Of a stretch of 64,000 nt of DNA, positions 1-9,289 are shown in pieces. The notes beneath the pieces were generated by a model that saw only the letters and a list, made by a program, of their open reading frames with translations, did no database searches and was not told where the DNA came from. How positions within the stretch are numbered: the first letter of the stretch is position 1; the number at the start of each line of letters is the position of its first letter. Source of the DNA: an uncultured Dehalococcoidia bacterium (lineage in GTDB: Bacteria > Chloroflexota > Dehalococcoidia > Dehalococcoidales > UBA1222); the NCBI GenBank assembly GCA_903844845.1, contig CAIMVG010000006.1, positions 87,942-151,941 on the forward strand. Direction: 5' to 3'. The position numbers were made by a program, and so were the translations under genes.

Positions 1-409
1 CATCGAACTGGAGATGTGCGCGACCGGTGTTGAAGGGAACGCAAAGTTGAGATATCCCTTTGAAATTGGCGAGAAACCCGGGTTGAAAACCATTCGTCTG
101 GGGGCCCTCTTTGATGCTATACTAAACGATATAAACAACGGCCGAAGCCGCCCTGAAATCGCCTATAGTTTCCACGATTCACTCGCCGCAAGCATCGCGG
201 GATTGTGCGAAAACCTGTCGGGAAAAAGCGGGATAAGATCTGTCGCGTTAAGCGGCGGTGTATTTCAGAACCGGTTGCTGTTTCGCCTGCTTTTCAAAGC
301 TTTGCAGGAAAAAGGTTTAGACGTTCTCACTCATAAACAAGTGCCGTCCAATGACGGCGGCATAGCGCTGGGACAGGCGATGATCGCCGGTTCCGCGCAC
401 GAAAACTAA
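1..409 (+). CDS. hypF: Carbamoyltransferase HypF, C-terminal fragment
   Basis: Only the last ~135 codons lie in the window; the reading frame is open from base 2 and ends at TAA 407-409. HypF makes the thiocarbamate on HypE that becomes the CN ligand of [NiFe] hydrogenase. The fragment carries two motifs of the HypF C-terminal (Kae1-like) domain, SGGVFQNRLL and NDGGIALGQA, the latter near the usual C-terminus. The gene is followed after 12 bases by hypC, with hypD and hypE overlapping in turn, as in a standard hyp operon. Truncation is only due to the window edge. Confidence 0.93.
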   Translation, partial: IELEMCATGVEGNAKLRYPFEIGEKPGLKTIRLGALFDAILNDINNGRSRPEIAYSFHDSLAASIAGLCENLSGKSGIRSVALSGGVFQNRLLFRLLFKALQEKGLDVLTHKQVPSNDGGIALGQAMIAGSAHEN

Positions 410-421
410 CGGAGGTATTCG

Positions 422-640
422 ATGTGTGTTGCAGTCCCTGCTCTTATCGTGAATCTTAACGGTACCGACGCGGAAGTCGATATCGAGGGTGTGCGCAGAA
501 AAACCAGCATTTACCTGACACCCGAAGCAAAACTAGGCGATTACGTGCTGATGCACGCGGGTTTCGCCATCAGGGTGATAGACCTGCAGGAAGCTAAAGA
601 GACGATTGCCTTGTTGAAGGAAATCAATGCAACCGGTTAA
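422..640 (+). CDS. hypC: Hydrogenase maturation factor HypC
   Basis: A 72-residue HypC/HybG chaperone. The protein starts MCVAVP; the N-terminal Cys2 exposed after Met removal is the residue that carries the Fe(CN)2CO unit with HypD and contacts the large subunit. The more usual start is MCLGIP or MCxGxP, so Gly4 is replaced by Ala here. An excellent ribosome site GGAGGT at 411-416 fixes the start. The length is typical of the family. The 3' end overlaps hypD by 14 bases, suggesting translational coupling. Confidence 0.93.
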   Translation: MCVAVPALIVNLNGTDAEVDIEGVRRKTSIYLTPEAKLGDYVLMHAGFAIRVIDLQEAKETIALLKEINATG

Positions 641-1721
641 CGATTTTCGTGATTCGGAACTGGCGCTTGCGCTGGTTGAAAAAATAAAACGGCGGGCGCA
701 AGGCCCGGCCCGATTGATGGAGTTTTGCGGGAGCCACACCGCAGCAATCCTCAAGTTCGGTTTAAGGCAGCTTCTGCCGCCGGGGGTGGAGATGCTTTCG
801 GGCCCGGGCTGCCCGGTATGCGTTACCGACCAGGCCGATATCGACCGGGCCATCGAACTGGCGAGAGTGCCCGGTTTAGTACTTTGTACCTTCGGGGACA
901 TGTTGAAAGTCCCCGGGACATACTCCAGCTTGCAACAGGCGAGGGCCGAGGGCTGCGACGTGCGGATGGTGTATTCGACCCTCGACGCCGTGGAAATCGC
1001 GGTTGCCAATCCAGAAAAGCCTGTAGTATTCCTAGGCGTCGGATTTGAAACTACCGCCCCGACTATCGCAGCCTCCATTGCACAGGCGAGCAGCCGTAAA
1101 ATCAAAAATTACTCGGTTTTTTCTCTTGCGAAATTGTGCCCTCCTGTCATGAAAGCCCTGCTGGACGGCGGGGAAATTAAAATCGAGGGCATTATCTGCC
1201 CCGGCCATGTCAGTGCCATCATCGGCTCGAAACCCTATGAATTTATCCCCCGCGATTACAATATAGGCTGTGTTGTGGCAGGGTTCGAACCGGTCGATAT
1301 CCTTATGGCTGTTGACCGTTTGCTGGCGCAGATAGAAAGCCGGGCCCCGGCGGTGGAGATCGCCTACGGAAGGACGGTTTCCCCTGAAGGCAATTTAATC
1401 GCGCAGCAGTTGCTGTATGAGATATTCGAGCCTCAACCCGCCCGTTGGAGGGGCGTGGGTGAAGTGGGCGGAAGCGGGTATAAGATCCGTGAGAAATACC
1501 GTGAATTTGATGCGGAGCGTCTTTTTGTCATAAATCCCGGACCGGCGAAAGAACCCGCAGGATGCCGTTGCGGCGACGTTTTGCGTGGATTAATACGTCC
1601 GACCGGTTGTCCGCTTTTCGGCCGCGCCTGCACCCCTGAGCGCCCGGTGGGCCCGTGCATGGTCTCGGGCGAAGGCGCATGCGCCAGCTACTACCTCTTC
1701 GGAGAAGGCGATGGAAGATAA
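627..1721 (+). CDS. hypD: Hydrogenase maturation protein HypD
   Basis: A 364-residue HypD, the iron-sulfur scaffold on which Fe(CN)2CO is assembled with HypC. Diagnostic elements seen: MEFCGSHT near residue 30, GPGCPVC near residue 65, ICPGHVSAIIG near residue 190, and a C-terminal Cys-rich segment with CGDVL, CPLFG, CTPERPVGPCM and GEGACA that binds the [4Fe-4S] cluster. The start lies inside hypC (14-base overlap) and the end overlaps hypE by 11 bases, so hypC-D-E are probably co-translated. Length and motifs are those of the family. Confidence 0.95.
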   Translation: MQPVNDFRDSELALALVEKIKRRAQGPARLMEFCGSHTAAILKFGLRQLLPPGVEMLSGPGCPVCVTDQADIDRAIELARVPGLVLCTFGDMLKVPGTYSSLQQARAEGCDVRMVYSTLDAVEIAVANPEKPVVFLGVGFETTAPTIAASIAQASSRKIKNYSVFSLAKLCPPVMKALLDGGEIKIEGIICPGHVSAIIGSKPYEFIPRDYNIGCVVAGFEPVDILMAVDRLLAQIESRAPAVEIAYGRTVSPEGNLIAQQLLYEIFEPQPARWRGVGEVGGSGYKIREKYREFDAERLFVINPGPAKEPAGCRCGDVLRGLIRPTGCPLFGRACTPERPVGPCMVSGEGACASYYLFGEGDGR

Positions 1722-2715
1722 AGTCCTTATGGCCCACGGGAGCGGAGGGAAGCTGACCCACGAACTCATAAACCGGTGTTTCGTGGGAAAACTCAGCAAT
1801 CCATGGCTGGCCCGTATGGATGATTCAGCCATCCTTGAATCAGAAGGCCGGATGGCTTTCACAACCGACAGTTATGTTGTAACCCCGTTATTTTTCCCGG
1901 GCGGCGACATCGGCAAACTGGCGGTTTGCGGTACCGTTAATGACCTTGCGGTGAGCGGGGCGAAGCCCAGGTTCCTGAGCCTGGCTTTTATCATAGAAGA
2001 GGGGTTGGAAATATCCGACCTGGAAAAAGTCGTAGATTCGATCAGCAAAACCGCGCAGGCTGCGGGGGTTGAAGTCGTCACCGGGGACACCAAGGTAGTG
2101 CAGAGAGGAAAAGCCGACAGGCTGTTCGTAAATACCGCCGGAATAGGATATATCCCTGCCGGAATCAATGTTTCGGGGTCCAATGTCAAAGCGGGAGACG
2201 TGATCATTTTAAGCGGTACGATAGGCGACCACGGGATGACCATCATGGCCCAGAGGGAAGGGCTGCGCTTTTCCGGTGACCTGGCGAGCGATTGCGCCCC
2301 CTTGAATGGGTTGATAACTGAAATGCTGCAGGCATGCCCCGATATCCGCTGTATGCGTGACCCTACGCGGGGAGGCGTCGCCACCACCTTGAACGAAATC
2401 GCTGCACAATCTAAAGTGGGGATGCGCATCGAGGATGGTTCCATCCCTGTCCGGCCCCCTGTTTCCGCCATGTGCGAATTACTCGGGCTGGACCCTCTTT
2501 ATATAGCCAACGAAGGTAAAATACTGGCTTTCGTGCCTGAGGCGGTTGCCGGGGGAGTGCTCGAAATAATGCGGCGGCACCAGTACGGCAAGGATGCAGC
2601 GATAATCGGGAGTGTCACGGGGGAACACCCGGGCAGAGTAACATTGAAGACCCGGCTGGGAACATCCAGGATACTCGCAATGCTGTCCGGAGACATCCTG
2701 CCTCGCATCTGTTGA
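1711..2715 (+). CDS. hypE: Carbamoyl dehydratase HypE
   Basis: A 334-residue member of the PurM/AIR-synthase fold that dehydrates the HypF-made thiocarboxamide to a thiocyanate, the CN donor for the hydrogenase active site. The N-terminus has the family segment MAHGSGGKLTHELI; an ATP-binding stretch with TDSYVV and DPTRGGVATTLNE follows. The protein ends in the diagnostic PRIC, whose last cysteine carries the cyanide precursor, so the gene is full length. It overlaps hypD by 11 bases and is followed 22 bases later by a strong bidirectional terminator that closes the operon. Confidence 0.95.
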   Translation: MEDKVLMAHGSGGKLTHELINRCFVGKLSNPWLARMDDSAILESEGRMAFTTDSYVVTPLFFPGGDIGKLAVCGTVNDLAVSGAKPRFLSLAFIIEEGLEISDLEKVVDSISKTAQAAGVEVVTGDTKVVQRGKADRLFVNTAGIGYIPAGINVSGSNVKAGDVIILSGTIGDHGMTIMAQREGLRFSGDLASDCAPLNGLITEMLQACPDIRCMRDPTRGGVATTLNEIAAQSKVGMRIEDGSIPVRPPVSAMCELLGLDPLYIANEGKILAFVPEAVAGGVLEIMRRHQYGKDAAIIGSVTGEHPGRVTLKTRLGTSRILAMLSGDILPRIC

Positions 2716-2737
2716 TGCCCGATATACGATAGTAAAA

Positions 2738-2772
2738 TGAAAGAGTCCGCCACAAGCGGACTCTTTCATTTT
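2738..2772. terminator. Bidirectional intrinsic terminator
   Basis: A perfect 13-bp stem (2738-2750 with 2756-2768, loop CACAA) is followed by TTTT on the plus strand and preceded by AAAA, giving a U tract on the minus strand too. It separates hypE from the convergent small gene at 2791-3000. Confidence 0.88.
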
Positions 2773-2790
2773 CTGATTTACGGGACAGCT

Positions 2791-3000
2791 TTATAGTTCT
2801 GAATCGAATTCCAGGTCGCTAGAATCGAGGCCGGCTTCGTCGAGTTTGGCTTTAGCCAGGTTCAACTTCAAACGGGCTTCGTTCAACCGCATCTGTAACG
2901 CTTCTCTTTCTAATTCAGCGGCCGTAAGCTTGGTGCGGACGGCGTCGGTAAAAAGGTTGATGAGCGAATCCAGTTCAGATGTTTCAAAGGCATCTGTCAT
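2791..3000 (-). CDS. Small coiled-coil protein of unknown function
   Basis: A 69-residue acidic protein not recognised as a known family. Residues ~30-55 are Leu/Glu/Arg/Lys rich with heptad-like spacing (EREALQMRLNEARLKLNLAK), predicting one amphipathic or coiled-coil helix, followed by an acidic tail ending DLEFDSEL. The frame stays open further upstream, but I chose the ATG at 3000 because a GGAGGGG ribosome site lies six bases before it and a TATAAT box lies on the minus strand at 3044-3049. It converges on hypE across a shared terminator. Promoter, ribosome site and terminator together support a real gene. Confidence 0.6.
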   Translation of the reverse strand: MTDAFETSELDSLINLFTDAVRTKLTAAELEREALQMRLNEARLKLNLAKAKLDEAGLDSSDLEFDSEL

Positions 3001-3213
3001 TATTTTCCCCTCCGGCAGAATAAATTCAACATTACGATTAGACATTATAACATTAGCCCATCCAGTTGGCACATCATTGAAAGGCATGGCTTTGACCGGG
3101 TAAATACCATCTGGCATAATGCTGGGTATCGCCGCCGTACCCGCGAATTGCCGATTATACAAATGTGTGGAAAACATGGACCATAGGCGTTATCACGCCT
3201 GAAATCGAGATAA

Positions 3214-4836
3214 ATGGATACAACAGCTCCGAAAATCGGATTACGTTCTTTACCTAAACGCCAGATCATCCTGACCATGGCAGGCGTCTTACTGGCCATG
3301 TTCATGAGTTCGCTGGACCAGACTATCGTGGATACCGCCATGCCCCGTATAATCGTCGACCTGAACGGTTTTGCGCATTATACCTGGGTCATAACCGTTT
3401 ATATCATCACTTCAGCCATCACCATCCCGATAATAGGCAAGCTGACCGATATCTACGGGCGGAAACGTTTCTATATTGCCGGCATTGCGATTTTCACCGG
3501 TGCTTCGGTGTTGTCCGGGCTAAGCCACAGTATGCTCCAATTGATCATTTTCCGCGGTTTGCAAGGTGTCGGCGCCGGCTCAATGGTCGCAAATGCCTTT
3601 ACCGTGATTGCAGATATCTTCCCGCCGGCCGAACGAGGTAAATATCAGGGGATCATCAGCGCCGTTTTCGGTATGTCTGCAATCATCGGTCCTTCGCTTG
3701 GAGGTTTTATCACCGACAGGCTTTCCTGGCATTGGATATTTTTCGTAAACCTTCCCATCGGGATCGTAAATATTATCCTCTTTTTGTTCTTTTTCCCTAA
3801 CTTCCGGACCGACCCCGGGCACCGCCACTCAGTGGACTACCAGGGGATGATCGCTCTTTCGGTCGGAGTCGCGTCTTTGCTTCTCGCACTTTCGTGGGGC
3901 GGCGGAGAATACCCCTGGATCTCATTCCCGGTGCTGGGCCTCCTATTGGTTTTCGGCGTCATGCTGGCAGCATTCTTATTTATCGAAAGCCGGAGCAGGG
4001 AACCTCTGATACCACTTTCGCTGTTCAGAAATCACATCGTCGCGATATCGGAAACAGCTGTTTTCCTCACGGCATTCGGCATGTACGGCGCCATAACATT
4101 CGTGCCCCTGTTTTTTCAGGGAGTTTTAAGTGCCACGGCCACAGCGAGCGGCGGTTACCTGACCCCTATGATACTGGGCCAGGTCAGCGGAAGTTTTCTT
4201 TCCGGGCAACTCCTTTCCAGAGCGGGGGGGCACTACCGCCTTCAGGGCGTGGTCGGGCTGGGCCTCATGGGCGCGGGGATTTTTCTTCTCTCGAGAATGG
4301 GGATCGGCACCAGCTACGGCGTGGCGGTTGTGAATATCGTAATCACCGGTTTTGGCCTGGGGATTACGATGCCCCTGTATACCATCGCAGTGCAAAACGC
4401 CGTTCCCTATAATCTGCTCGGCATAGCTACATCCACCGTGCCGTTTATCCGCTCTATCGGCGCATCAGTCGGCCTGGCGATTTTCGGTTCGACGATGACC
4501 AGCCGTTTTGCTTCGGGTTTCAATTCACTTCTCTCCCCTGAACTGCGGGCCGTGTTGCCTGCTTCTCAGATCGACTCCCTTTCTCATAACCCTCAGGTGC
4601 TGGTCAGCGCAGAATCGCAGGCCCAATTGAAACAGTTTTTGACACAAGCAAGCCCTCAGGGGAGCCAGCTGTTTGTTCAGCTCCAGGACGCACTCAAGCG
4701 GGCACTTAGTTCGGCGCTTCATGAGGTGTTCATCATCAGCCTCGTGGCCGCGGGTGTGTCGCTTGCGATCCATCTCCTGATAAAGGAGATCCCGCTACGC
4801 AAAGAGCACAGTACCGCTCCCCCGACCGTGGAGTAG
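3214..4836 (+). CDS. MFS drug/proton antiporter, DHA2 (14-TMS) family
   Basis: A 540-residue polytopic inner-membrane protein of the EmrB/QacA type, expected to export hydrophobic compounds against protons. Motif A of the major facilitator family is seen as GKLTDIYGRKR (~residue 75) and motif C as SAIIGPSLGG (~residue 155), after a first helix containing MSSLDQTIVDTAMP, which is characteristic of DHA2 members. A long extracytoplasmic segment (~residues 430-490) precedes the last helix, as in 14-helix exporters. No partner membrane-fusion protein or TetR-type repressor is adjacent. The substrate cannot be told from sequence. Confidence 0.9.
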   Translation: MDTTAPKIGLRSLPKRQIILTMAGVLLAMFMSSLDQTIVDTAMPRIIVDLNGFAHYTWVITVYIITSAITIPIIGKLTDIYGRKRFYIAGIAIFTGASVLSGLSHSMLQLIIFRGLQGVGAGSMVANAFTVIADIFPPAERGKYQGIISAVFGMSAIIGPSLGGFITDRLSWHWIFFVNLPIGIVNIILFLFFFPNFRTDPGHRHSVDYQGMIALSVGVASLLLALSWGGGEYPWISFPVLGLLLVFGVMLAAFLFIESRSREPLIPLSLFRNHIVAISETAVFLTAFGMYGAITFVPLFFQGVLSATATASGGYLTPMILGQVSGSFLSGQLLSRAGGHYRLQGVVGLGLMGAGIFLLSRMGIGTSYGVAVVNIVITGFGLGITMPLYTIAVQNAVPYNLLGIATSTVPFIRSIGASVGLAIFGSTMTSRFASGFNSLLSPELRAVLPASQIDSLSHNPQVLVSAESQAQLKQFLTQASPQGSQLFVQLQDALKRALSSALHEVFIISLVAAGVSLAIHLLIKEIPLRKEHSTAPPTVE

Positions 4837-4869
4837 TTTAAAAATAACCTCCGGAAACCAACGAAACCT

Positions 4870-4899
4870 ATGGCAAAAGCACGCTAAGATGTGTATAAT
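4870..4899 (+). promoter_or_regulatory. Predicted sigma-70 promoter of hppA
   Basis: A perfect TATAAT at 4894-4899 lies 18 bp after ATGGCA (4/6 match to TTGACA) at 4870-4875. It gives a leader of about 40 bases that contains the ribosome site AAAGGAGAA at 4931-4939. Confidence 0.6.
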
Positions 4900-4946
4900 G
4901 TAGCCCACCTGTTTTTGCAATCGAAAAAATGAAAGGAGAATAACGT

Positions 4947-7109
4947 ATGCCTGGTTTGTTCTGGATCGTACCCATAGCCGGCGTGCTCACCATGCTGTTC
5001 GTTCTCTGGCTGGCCAGAGATGTATTAAAGCGCGACAGCGGCACACCCAAGATGCGTGAAATCGGCGACATGATTTTCCAGGGTGCCTGGGCTTTCATGA
5101 AGCGCCAGTACAGCACTATCGCGATGTTCGCGGTAGTTGTGGCTGTGGTCATCGGGGTCCTGGTCGGTGTACTGGGCCACAATCAGCCCGGATATTCCGG
5201 TTTTGACATCGCATGGCGCACATCGGTCGCTTTCCTTGTAGGCGCCATTTGCTCCGGTTTTGCCGGGTTCGCCGGGATGTATATCGCAGTCAAATCCAAC
5301 GTACGATGCGCCTCTGCGTCACAGAGAAGCTTGAGGGAAGCCGTTACCGTGGCTTTACGCGGCGGAGGCGTTGCCGGGTTCCTTATCACGGCGATGAGCC
5401 TTATCGGCGTTACAGCCATCTTTTTCGCTTTCGGCGGCTACGATAAGCCTGACATCGCGCCCAACCTGATAGTAGGTTTTGGTTTCGGCGCCAGTTTTGT
5501 TGCACTTTTCGCACAACTTGGCGGCGGTATCTATACCAAGGCCGCTGATGTGGGTGCCGACCTTGTCGGCAAAGTCGAATCCGGCATCCCGGAAGACGAT
5601 CCGCGCAACCCGGCTGTCATCGCCGACCTCGTAGGGGATAATGTCGGCGACTGCGCGGGACGCGGTGCCGACCTTTTTGAATCTACAGCAGCAGAGAACA
5701 TCGGCGCCATGATCCTGGGCATCGCGGTATACGTGGTGACGAAAAACGTTGTCTGGATACTTTTCCCCCTGGTTGTACGCGGTTTCGGGATGATCGCCAG
5801 CATGGTAGGTCTGATCTCGGTGAAGGCAAACGAAAAAGAAAATCCTATGAATGCCCTAAACCGTGGATATTACGTAGCTTTAGTCCTTTCTGTAGTGGGA
5901 TTGTTCGTCAGTGTCCATTACATGCTTAATAAAGACCTCGGCGGCAAAGAATACTGGCTTTTTGGGGCCGGGCTTGTCGGTATCGCCGCCAGCATAATCG
6001 TGGTCTATATAACGAGGTATTACACCGAGTTCCGCTATCGTCCCGTAAAGGAAATAGCGGAAGCATCCAAGACCGGGCCTGCCACCAACATCATCGCGGG
6101 CCTTTCGGTTGGGTTCGAAACGACTTTCGCCACTGCCATGATCATCGGCGTATCCCTGATGCTAGCTTACTGGTTTGGTACACAGAGCGGCATCGCCGGC
6201 GCCGGTGCCTTCGGGACGGCAGTCGCGACGATGGGCATGTTGATGACCTGCCCCTATATCCTTACCATGGACGCTTTTGGCCCCATCACCGATAATGCGA
6301 ACGGTATAAATGAGATGGCCGGAGCGGGTCCAGAGATACGTAAAGTGACTGATCGGCTGGATGCGGTCGGCAACACCACCAAAGCTCTAACCAAGGGCTA
6401 TGCCCTGGTTTCCGCAGGCCTCGCAGCTTTCCTTCTATTCCAGGCCTACCTTGACCGGGTGTCCATCATAAAATTCGGTACTCCGGGCGAATACACGGTC
6501 GTTGATATCGCACGCGTGGAAGTGTTCGTTGGAGCTTTACTTGCTGCGATGGTAGTGTATTTATTCAGCGGCATGGCGATAAAAGCTGTCGGTAAAACAG
6601 CAGGAAAAATCATCGAAGAGGTCCGCCGGCAATTCCGGGCTGATCCCGAGATACTCAATCCCAAAGATTCTAAAAATCCCCACAAGCCTGATTATGCCAA
6701 GGCCGTGGATATCACAGCCCGTGCGGCCCTCCGCGAAATGGTCGCCCCCGGGTTGCTTCCTGTCCTGGCGCCGGTAATCGTCGGGCTGGTTTTCAAATGG
6801 ATGAATTACGACGCCCCCATGGTCGTCGCCGGTTTCCTGATGGTTGGAACCATCGGCGGTATCATGATGGCTTCGTTCATGAACAATGGCGGCGGCGCCT
6901 GGGACAATGCCAAGAAAATGATTGAAGACGGACAACTTAAAGATGAGAAGGGCAATGTCTTAGGTAAGAAAACCCCTGCCCATGCGGCCGCGGTGGTTGG
7001 CGATACCATCGGCGATCCGCTTAAAGACACAGCCGGTCCTTCGCTGCATGTTTTGATCAAACTGCTCGCCACCGTCACACTGGTGCTGGTACCCCTGTTC
7101 ATCAAGTAA
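4947..7109 (+). CDS. hppA: Membrane-bound proton-pumping pyrophosphatase (K+-independent type)
   Basis: A 720-residue H+-translocating pyrophosphatase that couples PPi hydrolysis to ion pumping across the cytoplasmic membrane; about 16 helices are expected. The substrate site is seen as DVGADLVGK near residue 200 with downstream acidic clusters (IPEDDPRNPAVIADLVGDNV, GDCAGRGADLFES) that bind Mg-PPi. The second Asp-rich loop appears as MDAFGPITDNANGI, and a third near the C-terminus as DTIGDPLKDTAGPSLH. The K+-site signature reads GNTTKA (~residue 475); Lys in place of Ala marks the K+-independent, H+-pumping class. The gene has its own promoter, ribosome site and terminator, so it is monocistronic. 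Confidence 0.96.
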   Translation: MPGLFWIVPIAGVLTMLFVLWLARDVLKRDSGTPKMREIGDMIFQGAWAFMKRQYSTIAMFAVVVAVVIGVLVGVLGHNQPGYSGFDIAWRTSVAFLVGAICSGFAGFAGMYIAVKSNVRCASASQRSLREAVTVALRGGGVAGFLITAMSLIGVTAIFFAFGGYDKPDIAPNLIVGFGFGASFVALFAQLGGGIYTKAADVGADLVGKVESGIPEDDPRNPAVIADLVGDNVGDCAGRGADLFESTAAENIGAMILGIAVYVVTKNVVWILFPLVVRGFGMIASMVGLISVKANEKENPMNALNRGYYVALVLSVVGLFVSVHYMLNKDLGGKEYWLFGAGLVGIAASIIVVYITRYYTEFRYRPVKEIAEASKTGPATNIIAGLSVGFETTFATAMIIGVSLMLAYWFGTQSGIAGAGAFGTAVATMGMLMTCPYILTMDAFGPITDNANGINEMAGAGPEIRKVTDRLDAVGNTTKALTKGYALVSAGLAAFLLFQAYLDRVSIIKFGTPGEYTVVDIARVEVFVGALLAAMVVYLFSGMAIKAVGKTAGKIIEEVRRQFRADPEILNPKDSKNPHKPDYAKAVDITARAALREMVAPGLLPVLAPVIVGLVFKWMNYDAPMVVAGFLMVGTIGGIMMASFMNNGGGAWDNAKKMIEDGQLKDEKGNVLGKKTPAHAAAVVGDTIGDPLKDTAGPSLHVLIKLLATVTLVLVPLFIK

Positions 7110-7140
7110 ACCAAGAAAATACCCGATACAGCAGTGTACA

Positions 7141-7170
7141 AGGGGAGGCCGACAGGCCTCCCCTTCTTTA
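7141..7170 (+). terminator. Intrinsic terminator after hppA
   Basis: A perfect 10-bp GC-rich stem (7141-7150 with 7155-7164, loop GACA) followed by a T-rich tail TCTTTATT. It lies 31 bases after the hppA stop. Confidence 0.85.
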
Positions 7171-7315
7171 TTATTTGCCGAAAGGCCGTCGTATATACGA
7201 CCGAATAATCAGCACCCGGGCGACATTCGCCAATATCATTCCGACACTATAAAAAAGGCCCAACCAATATATTATAACTATTTATATAGATTAAAATAAG
7301 TTATGTCTAGTAAAC

Positions 7316-7348
7316 CTTTACATTCTCTTTACGCTGGCCTGATATAAT
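7316..7348 (+). promoter_or_regulatory. Direct-repeat operator and promoter of the two-component operon
   Basis: Two copies of CTTTAC (7316-7321 and 7327-7332) lie 11 bp apart, one helical turn, followed 10 bp later by a perfect TATAAT (7343-7348). No good -35 is present. This is the layout of a PhoB/OmpR-type activator site replacing the -35. The same arrangement recurs at 9290-9323. The rest of 7171-7315 is AT-rich with no gene. Confidence 0.6.
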
Positions 7349-7364
7349 ATCGATTGTTGTAGAT

Positions 7365-8030
7365 ATGCGAATATTAGTGGTTGAGGACGAAAAAGATCTC
7401 GCTGAAGCACTTGGACGGGGGTTGACCCGGCAGGGGTATCCGGTCGACCTGGCATTTGACGGAGAATCGGCCCTCGATATGGCCGAGATAAATAACTACG
7501 ACCTCATCGTTTTGGACCTGAACCTGCCGAAGGTTGATGGTATAGAAGTATGCCGAAGGATCCGGGCTTCCGGTTCTGCTGTCGGGATATTGATGTTGAC
7601 GGCACGCTCAGGGCTCGACGACCGTGTTTCCGGATTGGACACGGGAGCCGATGATTACCTGATCAAGCCGTTCCATTTCCCTGAGCTCCTGGCGCGCGTG
7701 CGGGCAATACTGCGCAGGGACGGGGAACAGCGCTCCTCAATCCTGCGTGCTGGAGACATGGTGCTTGATCCGAATGCCATGAAGTTATTCGTGGGGGACG
7801 TTGAAATAGCACTCACATCCAAAGAATTCGGCATTTTAGAGTACCTTATGAGATGTGCGGGGCGAGTTGTCAGCCAGGAGGAGTTGCTCGAACACGTTTG
7901 GAACGACGACGCCAACATGTTTACGCAGACCATAAAGGTGCATATCAACAATATCCGAAAAAAGCTGGCTGATGCGGGCGGCCCGGACAGGATATCCACA
8001 ATAAAAGGCCGAGGATATCTGGTAAGTTGA
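7365..8030 (+). CDS. OmpR/PhoB-family response regulator
   Basis: A 221-residue DNA-binding response regulator. The receiver domain (~1-115) shows the acidic pair in VVEDEKD, the phospho-acceptor Asp in LIVLDLNLPKVDG (~residue 51), Thr in MLTARS and Lys in YLIKPF. The C-terminal winged helix (~125-221) ends with IKVHINNIRKKL and the family-typical TIKGRGYLVS. The partner histidine kinase begins 51 bases downstream. The 11-bp direct repeat upstream suggests autoregulation, and its recurrence before the ABC exporter suggests this regulator controls that operon. The signal is unknown. Confidence 0.94.
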   Translation: MRILVVEDEKDLAEALGRGLTRQGYPVDLAFDGESALDMAEINNYDLIVLDLNLPKVDGIEVCRRIRASGSAVGILMLTARSGLDDRVSGLDTGADDYLIKPFHFPELLARVRAILRRDGEQRSSILRAGDMVLDPNAMKLFVGDVEIALTSKEFGILEYLMRCAGRVVSQEELLEHVWNDDANMFTQTIKVHINNIRKKLADAGGPDRISTIKGRGYLVS

Positions 8031-8081
8031 GCGCTCAAATAAAAAGCCCGCGCCATTCAAAACAATTGTAAGGAAACGCCT

Positions 8082-9206
8082 ATGAAATCCCCCTTATTTT
8101 TAAAAACAATCAGGTTCCGTTTGACGCTGTGGTATTCCATGTTTCTTGTACTTATCCTGGCGATTCTCGTCATCGGCATCAATGTCGCGTTGGTCGCCAC
8201 CCGACCTGACATCCCCACCGGGATACCCTTTCCGGGAGACAGTCAGACTTTCCGGCGGATCATTACGGACGAAAGAACCAGAAACATGGAGGACTTGCGT
8301 AATTATTCACTGGTAGGAGTAGGTGCCGTTCTTATCCTCGGTGCAGTCGGAGGGTATTTTCTTTCAGGATTTATGCTTGACCCGGTTGATAAGGTATCTT
8401 CAATCGCGTCCCGAATCTCTCATACCAACCTTAAAGAACGGATTAAATACAAAGGGCCCGATGATGAAGTAAAACGTCTGGCGGACACATTTGATGAAAT
8501 GCTTGAGCGCCTGGAAGGCGCCTTCGAATCGCAGAAACGCTTCGTTCAGGATGCTTCGCATGAGCTAAGGACCCCGATAGCTATCGCCCAAACCAACATC
8601 GAAGTTCTGGAGATGGAGCAGAACACAAGTAAAGATGATTATAAGGGGCTTGTGGATATTCTTAAATCGAGCCTGGAACGTATGAATGACGTCAACGATA
8701 GTCTTTTATTGCTTTCTGAAGATCCCCGTTCAAGAGCCAGATGGATGGCGGTGGATGTAAATTCAATGCTCGGAGAAGTTTATGACGAAACCCGGGCAGA
8801 GGCCGTGTCGGCCGGGTTGAAAATCATTTGGGAACCGATCGACCCGGGTGCGGTCGTGTCAGGGGACGCCGTACGCCTCAAAGGCGCAATCATTAACTTG
8901 ATAGACAACGCTGTCAAATACAATCAACCGGGCGGCTTGATCGAAATTTCGGCGACGACCGGGAACGATGCAGTGGATATCAGGATAAAAGATACGGGTA
9001 TCGGTATTTCTGCGGGTGATCTCCCCCACATCTTCGAGCGTTTTTTCCGGGCGGATAAATCCAGATCACGCGAGAAAGGCGGCAGCGGTCTGGGGCTCGC
9101 CATCGTGAAGAAAATCGTCGAAGACCACGGCGGAACTGTAGCAGTAGAGAGCATCAAAGGCCAGGGCAGTACTTTTGATATCAAACTGCCTTCATCCGGG
9201 GTTTGA
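8082..9206 (+). CDS. Sensor histidine kinase (HAMP, HisKA, HATPase)
   Basis: A 374-residue membrane kinase. Two transmembrane helices (~15-37 and ~80-100) enclose a short extracytoplasmic segment of about 40 residues, too small for a classical ligand domain, so it may sense membrane or envelope state. A HAMP linker follows, then the H box FVQDASHELRTP with the phospho-accepting His (~residue 163), N box NLIDNAVKYN, G1 DTGIGIS and G2 GGSGLGLAIV. It is co-directional with its response regulator and lies upstream of an FtsX-type exporter, an arrangement common in envelope-stress and antimicrobial-peptide systems. That role is an inference. Confidence 0.93.
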   Translation: MKSPLFLKTIRFRLTLWYSMFLVLILAILVIGINVALVATRPDIPTGIPFPGDSQTFRRIITDERTRNMEDLRNYSLVGVGAVLILGAVGGYFLSGFMLDPVDKVSSIASRISHTNLKERIKYKGPDDEVKRLADTFDEMLERLEGAFESQKRFVQDASHELRTPIAIAQTNIEVLEMEQNTSKDDYKGLVDILKSSLERMNDVNDSLLLLSEDPRSRARWMAVDVNSMLGEVYDETRAEAVSAGLKIIWEPIDPGAVVSGDAVRLKGAIINLIDNAVKYNQPGGLIEISATTGNDAVDIRIKDTGIGISAGDLPHIFERFFRADKSRSREKGGSGLGLAIVKKIVEDHGGTVAVESIKGQGSTFDIKLPSSGV

Positions 9207-9289
9207 TTTCCAGCTGTATTTCACCGAACAGGTTCTTATCCAAAGTGCCGGGTCTTTCCGGTTGGTAACAATACGGATATCCACCCCAA

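Noticed and set aside
1872..2471. 199-residue open frame on the minus strand
   Set aside because: Antisense to hypE, which has all family motifs; composition reflects the opposite strand's codon bias.
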